NCBI GenBank assembly: GCA_015063235.1
Contig: SUSW01000015.1
Span: 1 to 36,117, forward strand
Source: Thermoplasmata archaeon
GTDB lineage: Archaea; Thermoplasmatota; Thermoplasmata; Methanomassiliicoccales; Methanomethylophilaceae
Direction of reading: 5' to 3'
DNA length: 36,117 nt
Shown here piece after piece: positions 7,633-16,594 of the stretch (position 1 is the first letter of the stretch; every line of letters starts with the position of its first letter). The position numbers and the translations under genes are program-made. The notes beneath the pieces were generated by a model. It made no database searches and was not told the origin of the DNA. It worked only from the letters and a program-made list of their open reading frames with translations.

Positions 7633-8277
7633 TCAGTGGTCGAAGACCCAACATTCCTTATTATCCGGCAGGTCGCTCTGTGCGATCTCCAGCTCGTTCC
7701 CGATGAAGTCCACGGCGTTGTCCGGTATCATCTCAAGGAACTTGTCCAGCGAGGAGAGCCTGAAAGAGAGTCCCCCTACCATGTAGTGCATGGGTACCGT
7801 GATGCGGGGATTGACCAGTTCGATGAGCTTCTTCACATCGGGGAGTTCCAGCGTGTAAACTTCGCCTACAGGTACGAAGAGGAAATCCACGCCTTTGATA
7901 GCTTCCAGGACATCGTCGGACGGTATGCACCCCAAATCTCCGCAGTGGGCGACGGTGATGCCTTCCATCTCGAACATGTATATTGAATTGGGGCCCCTCT
8001 CGCTGCCTTCGGCGTAATCATGGAATGTAGAAAAACCGCGGATGGTTATACCGCCTCTGACTTCAGTTTCCCCAACAAAGCCCAAAAAGTTCTGGTGCTC
8101 CCCTCTGATGACACGTGCCGCGTTGTGGTCGTAATGATCATGAGTCATGAGGACTACATTGGCGGATGCCACAGGGGGTTTGATTCCCAGAGAACGACCG
8201 TCATGGGGGTCAATTACGATAGTGGTCTCACCGTTCGAGAATTCGAAACAGGAATGGCCGTGCCATCTGATGCGCAT
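7633..8277 (-). CDS. Metallo-beta-lactamase-fold hydrolase, UlaG/UPF0173-like
   Basis: A 214-residue cytoplasmic metal-dependent hydrolase. The fold signature H-x-H-x-D-H is at residues 46-51 (THDHYDHN). Further metal-ligand candidates are His in FSTFHDYAEG, Asp in HCGDLG and His in VPMHYM. The length fits the UPF0173/UlaG group, whose known members act on phosphodiester or lactone bonds; the substrate here is unknown. It is convergent with eif6 and divergent from the DUF373 gene, so it is probably transcribed alone. Confidence 0.85.
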   Translation of the reverse strand: MRIRWHGHSCFEFSNGETTIVIDPHDGRSLGIKPPVASANVVLMTHDHYDHNAARVIRGEHQNFLGFVGETEVRGGITIRGFSTFHDYAEGSERGPNSIYMFEMEGITVAHCGDLGCIPSDDVLEAIKGVDFLFVPVGEVYTLELPDVKKLIELVNPRITVPMHYMVGGLSFRLSSLDKFLEMIPDNAVDFIGNELEIAQSDLPDNKECWVFDH

Positions 8278-8355
8278 GGTACCGCATATTTGGAGGGGTA
8301 ATTAAGGTAATCGCCCTCGCCAAATACTATTAATGTCTATGAAGATACGCGTTTT

Positions 8356-9462
8356 ATGAAGAGGACACTGGTGCTGGCAGTGGATAGGGATGACGATTAC
8401 GGCGTCAAAGGAAGAGTCATCTCCCCGGTGATCGGAATCCAGAATTGTATCTCCGCTGCCAACGCATTGGGTTTAGCGGATCCGGAGGACTCGGACATCA
8501 ACGCATTGTATGCCGCGATCAGCACATGCATGGATCTTCAGGAGGACGGCATCGATGCCGATGTCGCACTCATCTGCGGTAACGAGAAGGTCGGTCACAG
8601 GTCGGATTTGGCGGTCGTCGCCCAGCTTGAGCAGGTCCTCGACGAGATTAAGCCTGATAACGTGGTCCTGGTCGGAGACGGCGCGGAGGACGAGTACATC
8701 TATCCGATCATATCCTCAAGGTCCCATGTGGACTCTGTCAAAAAGGTCTTCGTCAAGCAGGCCCCCAACATCGAGAGCTCATTCTATGTCATCTCCAAGA
8801 TGCTCTCGGAGCCCAACAAGAGGAAGAGGTTCATAGCACCTCTGGGTATCCTCATCACAGTGATCTCCCTGTTCCTCCTGATACCTGATCTGGTCATCGG
8901 TATAATGGACAACGACATCTCTAAGCTCAGCGCCATTTCCAGGGATCTGATCCTGCTGTTCGTGGGTATCATCATCCTGATGTACGCGTACAGCTTCATG
9001 CAGAGGGTTGAGGACCTCAGCTCTTTCTTCAAGGAGGACATCCTGTCGAGGAGTACGAGGCTGGTTATGACGGCCCTCGCCATCGGTATAGTGATCATCT
9101 CTGCCATCATCTGCTACTATGAGCTCAGGGACACCTACTTCCAGAATCTGTTCCAGGAGATTATATGCTTCTGTCTCATGATGGTCTGGCCTGTGGTCAT
9201 AGGTCTGATGGTGTACATATTCGGCAGCATCATCGATGACGTCCAGGAGGAGGCTGCATTCAGAGTGAGCAACGTTTTCATCTGCGTCAGTCTGGTCAGC
9301 ATCGGAATGGTCCTGACAGGTCTATTCGATATCGCGCTGTCATTCTCGCATCCCGCGTATGACGGTATGTCCGGAATCGCGGAGATCATCATCGGGATCG
9401 TCATAACGCTGGTGGCATCAGTGGTCAAGAACAAGTACAGGCCCGACCCGGTACCGGAGTGA
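8356..9462 (+). CDS. DUF373 family membrane protein
   Basis: A 368-residue archaeal protein. Residues 1-145 form a soluble alpha/beta domain starting LVLAVDRDDDYG and containing a LVGDGAEDE loop, as in DUF373. The C-terminal half has about six membrane helices. Function is unknown. An AT-rich element (AAATACTATTAATG) about 25-30 bases before the ATG suggests a nearly leaderless message. The terminal GAG-TGA-TC overlaps the Shine-Dalgarno of mptE, so the two are likely co-translated. Confidence 0.85.
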   Translation: MKRTLVLAVDRDDDYGVKGRVISPVIGIQNCISAANALGLADPEDSDINALYAAISTCMDLQEDGIDADVALICGNEKVGHRSDLAVVAQLEQVLDEIKPDNVVLVGDGAEDEYIYPIISSRSHVDSVKKVFVKQAPNIESSFYVISKMLSEPNKRKRFIAPLGILITVISLFLLIPDLVIGIMDNDISKLSAISRDLILLFVGIIILMYAYSFMQRVEDLSSFFKEDILSRSTRLVMTALAIGIVIISAIICYYELRDTYFQNLFQEIICFCLMMVWPVVIGLMVYIFGSIIDDVQEEAAFRVSNVFICVSLVSIGMVLTGLFDIALSFSHPAYDGMSGIAEIIIGIVITLVASVVKNKYRPDPVPE

Positions 9463-9466
9463 TCAG

Positions 9467-10111
9467 GTGGACTTCTCGGAGTGGGAACCGATTTACCGGG
9501 AAATCCTGGAGGATATGGGCTACAGCAGGGCTGACGACGAAAACTCTGTACGTATCCTGAAAGCGGTCACGCTCAACTCCAATCTGATCTCAGGCGATGA
9601 TGCAGCAGAGGTCCTGAAGGATACAGCTACAGTGGTAGGCAACGCGCCGTGCCTGGAGAAGGATGCGGAGGAAAGAGGCATAGAAGGCACTGTGCTCTGT
9701 TCCGGATCCGCGGTAGGTAGGCTGATGGCCTTGGGAGTACGCCCTGACATCATATTCACGGATCTGGATGGCGACATCGGGCCGCAGATCCAAGCAAGCT
9801 CCGAGGGAAGCATTACGTTCATACACGCCCACGGAGACAATCAGGAACTGATAACGGGATACGCGCCGATGTTCAGAGGCCCTGTGGTGCTCACCACGCA
9901 ATCAACCCCGGAGTACACCGTCTTCAATTACGGCGGGTTCACCGACGGCGACCGCGCATGCTGCTTCGCACGTCATTTCGGAGTCAGGAACATCAGGCTT
10001 ATTGGTTTCGATTTCGAGAATCCCATGCCCAAGGAAGGTTCCGATCCAGAGACCAAAAAGCGTAAGCTCTAGTGGGCAAGGAAGATCATTCAAAACCTGC
10101 AAATCCTTTGA
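9467..10111 (+). CDS. mptE: 6-hydroxymethyl-7,8-dihydropterin pyrophosphokinase MptE, with in-frame UAG
   Basis: Archaeal DUF115-type kinase of tetrahydromethanopterin/folate-type cofactor synthesis, transferring pyrophosphate from ATP to the pterin. Seen: GNAPCLEKD, SGSAVGRL, FTDLDGD, HAHGDN and GFDFENP motifs. The start is GTG 9467, preceded by GAGTGATC. A TAG at 10070-10072 would end the protein at 201 residues, right after KKRKL. The frame then continues with WARKIIQNLQIL to TGA at 10109-10111. Family members usually end with a helix of the form KL-x-WA-x-x-I-I, so the extension looks like the genuine C terminus. I therefore annotate through the TAG (214 residues). The likely reading is UAG decoded as pyrrolysine; premature termination is the alternative. 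Confidence 0.85.
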
Positions 10112-10157
10112 ATCCCTTATTATAAGATGAAGGCTTACGGCGGTTTAGAGTGATCCT

Positions 10158-11786
10158 ATGGATACCGCAATGCTCGTATTGATAATCCTATTCATCATCT
10201 ATGTCCCGATATGGGTGTGGGTGTGGAGGAAACCCGAGCAGGCCGCAAAGTACCATCTTGTGAAGTACGGCCCTACGGTGATGATCAAGACGACCTTGGG
10301 TATCAAGGCCATGGGAAAGATAGGTAAGTACAAGACCTTCTGGCGCGTCTTCGGATTCATCTCCAAAGTGACCTCGGCGATCCTCTTCTTCCTCATGATG
10401 TACATGCTCATCGTCGCGATCATCGCGCTGCCTTCCAGGCTAGGAAGCGGAGGCATAGGTATCCAATACGCATTGGCCATACCCGGTTTCAACCCCATGC
10501 TCCCGCTGACCTATGGTATCGTGGCGCTTTTCATCGCTATGGTGGTCCATGAGATGGGTCACGGGATACAGTCCCGTGCCAACGACTGCGATGTGGATTC
10601 CACAGGCCTTCTTTACGGAGTGGTTCCCCTGGGGGCGTTCTGCGAGCCAAACGAGACACAGCTGAAGGCTCTGCACCGCAGGGGTCAGATGGATGTATAC
10701 GCGGCCGGGATCACAGTGAATACCTTCCTGGCGGCAATAGCTTTCGCGATAATGCTTGTCCTGGTATCGTCGGTCTCAGTGGCAGATTTCGGTCAGTCCG
10801 ATGCATCGGACTTGCCAGGAGTATATTACATCGATGAGGATTCTCCCGCATTCGTATCTGGCGTTCCTACGTCAGCATTGATTCTGGGGATAAAGGAAGC
10901 GGGTGAAGATGAGTTCCACGATGTCATCGTCAAGACGAACGGCCGTACTGTGTCGTTCGATTATGCGGATCCGAATCTGAAGATATCGCCGCTTAACACT
11001 TATATCCTCAAATACGCCACGGGCCCGAATGAATCCGATATAAAGGAATCGCAGGTATCCGTACAGATGGGAGCGCTCATCAAGACGGTGTCCAACAACA
11101 GCCCCGCGAAGTCCGCCGATCTGGAACCGCTCACGTTCCTTTATTCAATAACGCTCACTCACGGCGGTGCCACAACTGAGACGTACTTCTCCAACGCCTA
11201 TGATTTCCATACGTACATGTCCACCACTGAGGCCGGCGATCTGGCCACTGTCAAGACAGTGACGATCTCCGACGGGGGCGACATCGAGATCGTAACCCAC
11301 GATCAGGTCACACTCACATCGTCCGGTTCCCAGGGGTATCTCGGTATATCCGTCACAGACTCCGGATTCACGGTGACCACACCCTCGATAATGATCGAGA
11401 ACTCCATCAACCCATTCGCGGGAGCATCGGCCCCCATAGATTACGTTCAGGGCCTCTTCAAGTATCTGTCTGGACCGTTCAATGGTTTGGACCCCGTTCC
11501 CAACTCCATCACATGGTGGTACGATGCATCGGACTTTACATGGATAATCGTGAAGACCCTCTATTGGATCTTCTGGCTGGACATACTATTGGCTATATCC
11601 AATGCATTACCTGCCTACCCGTTCGATGGAGGCTTTTTATTCGAAGGAGGCATCAATTGGTTGCTCGAAAAGCTCGGCGTCAAGGATGCGGAGAAGCGCA
11701 AGAAGATGTCCGGGAACGCGTCCGGAGCTGTATCCACGGTCGTTCTGCTCATGTTCGGCCTGGTCCTGTTGACGTTCATAATATGA
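10158..11786 (+). CDS. Site-2-protease-like M50 membrane metalloprotease
   Basis: An intramembrane zinc protease of 542 residues. The zinc motif HEMGH is at residues 131-135 within a membrane helix. The second motif, NALPAYPFDGG near residue 485, supplies the third ligand Asp. A large extracytoplasmic region with PDZ-like sequence separates the two. Several further membrane segments are seen at both ends. The substrate is unknown; relatives cleave membrane-bound regulators or signal-peptide remnants. The Shine-Dalgarno is GAGTGATC, and a TATA-like TTATTATAAG near 10116-10125 indicates its own promoter. Confidence 0.88.
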   Translation: MDTAMLVLIILFIIYVPIWVWVWRKPEQAAKYHLVKYGPTVMIKTTLGIKAMGKIGKYKTFWRVFGFISKVTSAILFFLMMYMLIVAIIALPSRLGSGGIGIQYALAIPGFNPMLPLTYGIVALFIAMVVHEMGHGIQSRANDCDVDSTGLLYGVVPLGAFCEPNETQLKALHRRGQMDVYAAGITVNTFLAAIAFAIMLVLVSSVSVADFGQSDASDLPGVYYIDEDSPAFVSGVPTSALILGIKEAGEDEFHDVIVKTNGRTVSFDYADPNLKISPLNTYILKYATGPNESDIKESQVSVQMGALIKTVSNNSPAKSADLEPLTFLYSITLTHGGATTETYFSNAYDFHTYMSTTEAGDLATVKTVTISDGGDIEIVTHDQVTLTSSGSQGYLGISVTDSGFTVTTPSIMIENSINPFAGASAPIDYVQGLFKYLSGPFNGLDPVPNSITWWYDASDFTWIIVKTLYWIFWLDILLAISNALPAYPFDGGFLFEGGINWLLEKLGVKDAEKRKKMSGNASGAVSTVVLLMFGLVLLTFII

Positions 11787-11805
11787 CGGTAAAGGGGTGA
11801 AAAGG

Positions 11806-12750
11806 ATGATTGATATTTACGAGATGGTCAACGGAAAGGTCGCTAAGACCGATGAGATAAAAGAGGACGTCTGGATCAGTATGATCAACCCCACCGTCGA
11901 GGAGATAGATCATGTTCAGAGCGCTCTCGGGATCGACAGGGAGGCCCTCACCGCTGCTCTGGATGACGAAGAGGGTTCAAGGACCGAGGTCTCCTCCAAG
12001 TACACCATCGTCCTGGTCGACGCACCTACGAGGGAGTGGAGGAACGGACATGAGGAGTTCACCACCCTGCCCATTTCAATCACAATGACGGACAAGGCCA
12101 TCGTGACGGTCTGTTTGCAGCCTCTGTTCGCCATATCCAACATCCTTTCCTCCATGAACAAGAACATCAACACGGTGAATGTGGCGAACCGTTCACGTTT
12201 CCTGCTCCAGATTCTTTTCAGGATCGCAATCAACTACCAGTCTGACCTGAAGTACATCGAGGTCAAGCGCAATGCGATCGAGGAGTCCATACGCAAGACC
12301 ACCAAGAGGGAGGATCTCTTTGAGCTCCACGAGCTGGAATCCAACCTGGTTTATTTCAAGACCAGTCTGTCTGTGAATGCATCTATCATCGAACGCATCA
12401 GCAGGCAGTCTCGTCTGATATCATCCGCAGAGGACAGAGAACTCATAGACGACGTTATAGTCGAGACCAACCAGGCGCTCGAGATGACCAATACCTATTC
12501 GCAGATCATCAAGGGTACCAGGCAGCTGGTCGAGGCCGATCTCAACAATTCGCTGGCAACAGTCATGAGGTTCTTGACCTCCATCACTCTGATCATATCC
12601 ATACCGACCATGATAGCAAGCTTCTACGGAATGAACGTTGAGCTGCCAGGAGGTACATACGAATACATGTTCCTGGTCCTCTTGGTTCTGATGCTCGTTA
12701 TGTGCGTCGTGGCTATACTGATCCTGAAACGTAGAGGAATGTGGCGTTGA
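11806..12750 (+). CDS. corA: CorA-family divalent cation transporter
   Basis: A 314-residue protein with a soluble N-terminal alpha/beta domain, a long helix (about residues 140-250) and two C-terminal membrane helices. The pore signature GMN is seen at about 275-277 in FYGMNVELPG. It probably forms a pentamer importing Mg2+ or Co2+/Ni2+. I chose ATG 11806 because AGGGGTGA lies just upstream; GTG 11797 is the in-frame alternative. It is followed after 4 bases by the marker 2 gene. Confidence 0.92.
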   Translation: MIDIYEMVNGKVAKTDEIKEDVWISMINPTVEEIDHVQSALGIDREALTAALDDEEGSRTEVSSKYTIVLVDAPTREWRNGHEEFTTLPISITMTDKAIVTVCLQPLFAISNILSSMNKNINTVNVANRSRFLLQILFRIAINYQSDLKYIEVKRNAIEESIRKTTKREDLFELHELESNLVYFKTSLSVNASIIERISRQSRLISSAEDRELIDDVIVETNQALEMTNTYSQIIKGTRQLVEADLNNSLATVMRFLTSITLIISIPTMIASFYGMNVELPGGTYEYMFLVLLVLMLVMCVVAILILKRRGMWR

Positions 12751-12754
12751 TAGC

Positions 12755-13732
12755 ATGTCCCGTGTCACAACATTGATAGATACAGTCAGGAACTTCCCCG
12801 GCGTTACAAGGAAGCATGCCATTCATGAGGTGGTGGATATGTTCCCCACATACTCCTTCCCTCAGGTTGTTGCAGCAGAGGGGGAGGACGCAGCTGTGCT
12901 GGAGTGCGGTAATATGTGCGTACTCTTCGCGGCCGACGGGATAATGGAGAAGCTGATGAAATCAGATCCGTATCTTGCTGGATACTATGCCGTCCTCGTA
13001 AATGTCAATGATATTGCCGCCATGGGCGGAAGCCCTCTGGGCATGGTCGATGTGATGTCCTTCCAAGAGGGGGCTGTCGGAAAGGAGCTTCTGCGCGGTA
13101 TCAAGGCCGGAGTGGAGAAATTCAACGTCCCGCTCGTGGGCGGACACACTCATCCGGACTGCAATTACGATTCCCTGGACATCTCGATCATCGGTTCTGT
13201 GAAGAAAGACGATGTGCTTCTCAGCAGCACTGCCAGAGCAGGTGACGACATAGTCTTCGTTATCGATCTTGACGGCAATTTCCCCGAGTCCGTGCCCTAC
13301 ACGTATGATTCCACCACCTTCAAATCCAACAAGCTTGTTCAGGCTCAGATGGAGGCGGTATGCAAGGTCGCACAGAGACATCTGGCACACTCCTGCAAGG
13401 ACATGAGCAACCCCGGACACGTGGGCACATTGGCGATGATGCTCGAATCCTCCTCGAAGGGAGGGACGGTGGATATAAACAAGATTCCCATCCCAGAAGG
13501 GGTGGACGAATGCAAATGGGCAACGGCCTATTTCGGATGTGCCTTCGTCTTCGCCTGCGATCCGTCCCATTCCCAGGAGATAATCGACATATTCTCCGAA
13601 GTCTCATGCGCCGGAGCAGTTGTCGGCAAGGTCGATGATTCACTTCAACTGAAGCTCACAGACGGGAATGAGGCCGGAGTTCTCTTCGATTTCTCCAAGG
13701 ATATCGTGACAGGCATTAAAGTAGCAAGATAA
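12755..13732 (+). CDS. Methanogenesis marker protein 2 (AIR synthase-like)
   Basis: A 325-residue member of the PurM/HypE/ThiL/SelD ATP-binding superfamily in the lineage found almost only in methanogens (marker 2). Typical blocks are the opening RNFPGVTRKHAI, the ADGIMEKLM and VNVNDIAAMGG nucleotide-binding region, VGGHTHPD, and SNPGHVGTLAMMLE. The biochemical role is unknown; methyl-coenzyme M reductase maturation or activation has been suggested for marker proteins as a class. It is the clearest sign in the window that the host is a methanogen. Confidence 0.88.
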   Translation: MSRVTTLIDTVRNFPGVTRKHAIHEVVDMFPTYSFPQVVAAEGEDAAVLECGNMCVLFAADGIMEKLMKSDPYLAGYYAVLVNVNDIAAMGGSPLGMVDVMSFQEGAVGKELLRGIKAGVEKFNVPLVGGHTHPDCNYDSLDISIIGSVKKDDVLLSSTARAGDDIVFVIDLDGNFPESVPYTYDSTTFKSNKLVQAQMEAVCKVAQRHLAHSCKDMSNPGHVGTLAMMLESSSKGGTVDINKIPIPEGVDECKWATAYFGCAFVFACDPSHSQEIIDIFSEVSCAGAVVGKVDDSLQLKLTDGNEAGVLFDFSKDIVTGIKVAR

Positions 13733-13819
13733 TTGAATTAGTGTTACTCAATCTGGCTGTATAGAAAAACTGTCCGCCCATGTGTAATATTTTAATAATC
13801 TGAAAATGAGTTCAAGCCA

Positions 13820-14656
13820 ATGACAGAAGTGGCTGCGTCCGAATACCCTATGTTTGATAAGCATACGGAGGCTTTGGAGATAGGCTTCATAGATAACATG
13901 AAGATACCTCTGAAGCGCCTGTTTTCTTTGAAAGTGCTTATTAGTCTCGTTCTCGCGATCGTTTCGCTCATCGCTATTATGTATATCATCGAATTTGTAA
14001 TGCAGAAAGTTGCTGCATCGGGGATGACAATTAACTTCCCCTTATTGTGCCTGCTGATGCTGTCGATCCCTGCCTGGACGATCTCATTTGCTTCATCCAC
14101 TCTTCTGGAGAGGAAGCGTAAGCTCAATGCGTCGGGTACGGCCGGAATCTTGGGAAGGTATGTAGGGACAGTCATTGCCGGGACCATCCTCATGACTATT
14201 GTCTATGCAGCCGTGTATGGTATCTGGTATTGGTCCTATGGAAACATCGATCTTGATCTAGTCAACTCTTACCTGATTATGGTCTCGTTCGTAGTTCTCG
14301 CAGCCGCTCTTGCACTCTTCTTCAATTCCATCTTCGTCCATGCCTCGGCATTTACATATCTGGTCCTTTTCATCCTCATCCCGGTCCTGGCATTTCTGAT
14401 AGGTCCGTATTTCGGCATCATGCAGATGCAGGAGGTAAGTTCGTACATGCCCCTCATAGATACCATTGCCACTACAGCCACAGACGGTTTCGGAGGAGGG
14501 ACTGTCTTAACAGCATCCTTCGTTCTGAAATCCTCGCCTCCTATCCTGGCTGATGTTTCAGGTTCGGTGGTCCTCTCTGTCGGGTGGGCCCTCATATTCG
14601 TGGCGCTTACAATAATAGTCCAGTACAGGAGGGAAGCTAAGTATGAACAGCAGTAA
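13820..14656 (+). CDS. Polytopic membrane protein, ABC-2 permease-like, unknown
   Basis: The 278-residue protein has about six strongly hydrophobic helices, a cytoplasmic N terminus and a basic C terminus. The arrangement resembles ABC-2 type permeases, but no ATPase gene adjoins it and I see no diagnostic motif. An AT-rich TATA-like element (TAATATTTTAATAAT, 13779-13793) lies about 30 bases before the ATG, indicating a leaderless transcript. Its last 14 bases overlap the next gene, so both are surely co-expressed. Confidence 0.6.
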   Translation: MTEVAASEYPMFDKHTEALEIGFIDNMKIPLKRLFSLKVLISLVLAIVSLIAIMYIIEFVMQKVAASGMTINFPLLCLLMLSIPAWTISFASSTLLERKRKLNASGTAGILGRYVGTVIAGTILMTIVYAAVYGIWYWSYGNIDLDLVNSYLIMVSFVVLAAALALFFNSIFVHASAFTYLVLFILIPVLAFLIGPYFGIMQMQEVSSYMPLIDTIATTATDGFGGGTVLTASFVLKSSPPILADVSGSVVLSVGWALIFVALTIIVQYRREAKYEQQ

Positions 14657-15941
14657 GAAAGCATTGTCCGTCATGGCAGTTCTGCTTATGCTGTCCGGGG
14701 CTTTATTCATCCCTGTGACAGCTACGGATGCCGAGGAGAGGAGCCTGCCCTATGCGGACATCGATCCAGAGGATATCGAGGATGAAGCCCTGCAGGAGGT
14801 CCTTGATAAGCTGGTTGAACTGCTGAATGTCATACGCGGTGAGGCTCATATCTTCGATTTCACCTCAGATGTGGAGGAAAACCGTCAAAAGATCCACGAT
14901 TTCCTAGAGGAGGCGGCAGCGGAATTGGAAATGGATCTTCCTGAGGACGAGATCAAGAAATTGACCAACTACTTCGGTGTCATCCCCATGGTACTTCTGG
15001 CTACCACGATGTTCGACCCTGTTGGCGACATTGATATCGGCGAAGGCAGTCTGAAGGTCGCCGTAGGCATTCCCGATTTCCTTATCGAACTGCTTAAGAA
15101 CGAAGGCGAGCAGGTCGAGCTCGGAGGTTTCGGAGAGATGGGTATCCTAATGGACGTCCATTCGGATATCAACGTCAAAGCGACCGACGATGTTGAACGC
15201 ATAGGTGTCTTCGGATCCGGACTCATAACAGCTCTGAATAACGCATTGGGGTCCTATTCAAACATCGCCAAGAACCTCATAGTATGCGACGACCTTGATA
15301 TGCTGAAGGCCAGACCGGTCTCTATAGGGAAGGACTCAGAATACGCAGTGCATACGGATACGAATTTAGCGATCTACTCGTCGTTCGAGACCAATACCAA
15401 CCTCCACATGGAAGATGGCGAGTCCAAGTTTGTCAGTTTCAATATCTGTCTACATATCCGCGGAAGCATCTCCAATGAAATGGAGCGCATATCAGGAACC
15501 GGTCCTCAGACCATCAAGACCGAGCTGGATTTCAACAGTACCGATATAGATTTCGTATTCGGAATGGGCAATCTGAATTCCAAGTCCAGAGACATCCTGG
15601 TAGGCATTGATAAGATCTCCATGGATGTCGGGTATTCTTCGGACATCGACGGGGAGGTCAAGAGCTGTTCCGTCCGGAACTCCGGTGTACTGTCCATCGC
15701 CAACGGCATACTTATCTCTAGGGAGGGGTCAGAAGGCTCCGGCGATGTCCCTGTGCCCATATATGTTCCTGATAAGCCCGAACCGAGGCCTCCAGGAATG
15801 GACGACATAATCAATTCTGCCAAAGAGCAGGCGATCACCGTTCAGAAGTTCGATCCCACCACACAGTACATGGTGGGCGGGGCTTTGGCAGGAGTGGCTG
15901 TGCTGCTCATTGCGATCATCAGGTTCGGTAAGAAGTACTGA
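14643..15941 (+). CDS. Surface-anchored protein of unknown function
   Basis: A 432-residue protein with a signal peptide (residues 1-28), an acidic ectodomain with predicted helices around residues 45-110 and beta-rich sequence after, a Pro-rich stretch near 375-390, and one C-terminal membrane helix ending in a basic RFGKKY tail. This makes it a cell-surface protein with a stop-transfer anchor. I do not recognise a domain. It overlaps the preceding membrane protein by 14 bases, suggesting a two-component surface complex. Confidence 0.6.
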   Translation: MNSSKKALSVMAVLLMLSGALFIPVTATDAEERSLPYADIDPEDIEDEALQEVLDKLVELLNVIRGEAHIFDFTSDVEENRQKIHDFLEEAAAELEMDLPEDEIKKLTNYFGVIPMVLLATTMFDPVGDIDIGEGSLKVAVGIPDFLIELLKNEGEQVELGGFGEMGILMDVHSDINVKATDDVERIGVFGSGLITALNNALGSYSNIAKNLIVCDDLDMLKARPVSIGKDSEYAVHTDTNLAIYSSFETNTNLHMEDGESKFVSFNICLHIRGSISNEMERISGTGPQTIKTELDFNSTDIDFVFGMGNLNSKSRDILVGIDKISMDVGYSSDIDGEVKSCSVRNSGVLSIANGILISREGSEGSGDVPVPIYVPDKPEPRPPGMDDIINSAKEQAITVQKFDPTTQYMVGGALAGVAVLLIAIIRFGKKY

Positions 15942-15953
15942 AGAAACATGTTA

Positions 15954-15979
15954 GGGGGGATTTCTCCCCCCATTTTTTC
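15954..15979 (+). terminator. Hairpin terminator after the surface-protein gene
   Basis: Six G (15954-15959) and six C (15966-15971) pair across a six-base loop, followed by ATTTTTTC. It sits 13 bases after the stop, a strong intrinsic-type terminator layout. Confidence 0.65.
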
Positions 15980-16023
15980 AGATGAGAAGTGTCTGGCCAC
16001 AGCGGTTGTTCCCGTCTCCGGAT

Positions 16024-16300
16024 GCAAGTTGACCATTTCGCTCCTCAACCCTGCGACCCCATAAACGTCAGTGGTTCGAAGTGAGGCTGCTCCCGTCAGG
16101 ACCTGACCCGGTTTCCCCGATTAATGCTCGGTGAACAACCCTCCGGCTGTTCCCGCGGCAAACTCCGACTCTATAGGACAAGATGTCATAGTTGCTAGAT
16201 GGGCTTGCAAACATCAACGGGACCGCCCGCTGCTGTCACCCCCGCGTATTGACGATTTCGGGTATAGGACACGCCAAGCGCCCCGGTCAAGCCAAACAAA
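16024..16300 (-). ncRNA. ffs: Signal recognition particle 7S RNA
   Basis: On the minus strand the S-domain helix 8 signature is intact: GGGTCAGGTCC, a short loop, then GGGAGCAGCC (plus positions about 16084-16110). The 5' and 3' ends can pair (GGCTTGACC at 16293-16285 with GGTCAACTT at 16034-16026), as in archaeal SRP RNA helix 1/5, and a length of roughly 280 bases fits. A TATA box lies about 25-30 bases upstream of the inferred start. The ends are approximate. This RNA scaffolds SRP19 and SRP54 for co-translational targeting to the membrane. Confidence 0.85.
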
Positions 16301-16333
16301 ACCCTATTCTCAGAAGTCATAGAAAAACATTGT

Positions 16334-16341
16334 CTATATAC
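16334..16341 (-). promoter_or_regulatory. TATA box of the SRP RNA gene
   Basis: Minus-strand GTATATAG lies about 25-30 bases upstream of the inferred SRP RNA 5' end (about 16305-16310). It is divergent from the symporter promoter. Confidence 0.55.
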
Positions 16342-16375
16342 AGTTGGTAATTGGATGATTCTCCCACCATTTAGC

Positions 16376-16392
16376 GTGCCAAAAAATAGCAC
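16376..16392. promoter_or_regulatory. Operator-like inverted repeat, upstream copy
   Basis: GTGCCA-AAAAA-TAGCAC is a 6+5+6 imperfect palindrome. It lies directly upstream of an AT-rich TATA-like stretch (GTAATAAATA, about 16396-16405). A second site of the same architecture follows 56 bases downstream. Likely a regulator binding site for the symporter cassette. Confidence 0.5.
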
Positions 16393-16431
16393 GCAGTAAT
16401 AAATACAGGTTTGAGCATAATCAAGAATGCC

Positions 16432-16448
16432 ATGCTAATAATTAGCAC
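16432..16448. promoter_or_regulatory. Operator-like inverted repeat, downstream copy
   Basis: ATGCTA-ATAAT-TAGCAC shares the spacing and the TAGCAC half-site of the copy at 16376. It falls where transcription should begin if the TATA-like stretch at about 16400 is used, a position suited to repression. The ATG of the accessory gene is 18 bases downstream. Confidence 0.5.
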
Positions 16449-16465
16449 GGATTTGGTGATTGGGA

Positions 16466-16594
16466 ATGATAATATTCGGCTTGGATGACCCTTGGGTGAT
16501 CGGCGCTTACGTTGGATGCATCTTATGCGTTGTATTCTGCACATATTACAGTTTGAGAAAAGGAGACGATTCGGAGGACGATTCTGATGACTGA
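16466..16594 (+). CDS. Symporter small accessory protein
   Basis: A 42-residue membrane peptide. It starts MIIFGLDDPWVIGAY, has one hydrophobic helix (about residues 11-30) with two Cys, and ends in a very acidic tail (GDDSEDDSDD). Short proteins with the same GLDDPW opening precede sodium:solute symporters in archaea and bacteria and are named as symporter accessory proteins. GGTGATT precedes the ATG. Its stop overlaps the start region of the symporter by 8 bases, so translation is coupled. Confidence 0.8.
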   Translation: MIIFGLDDPWVIGAYVGCILCVVFCTYYSLRKGDDSEDDSDD

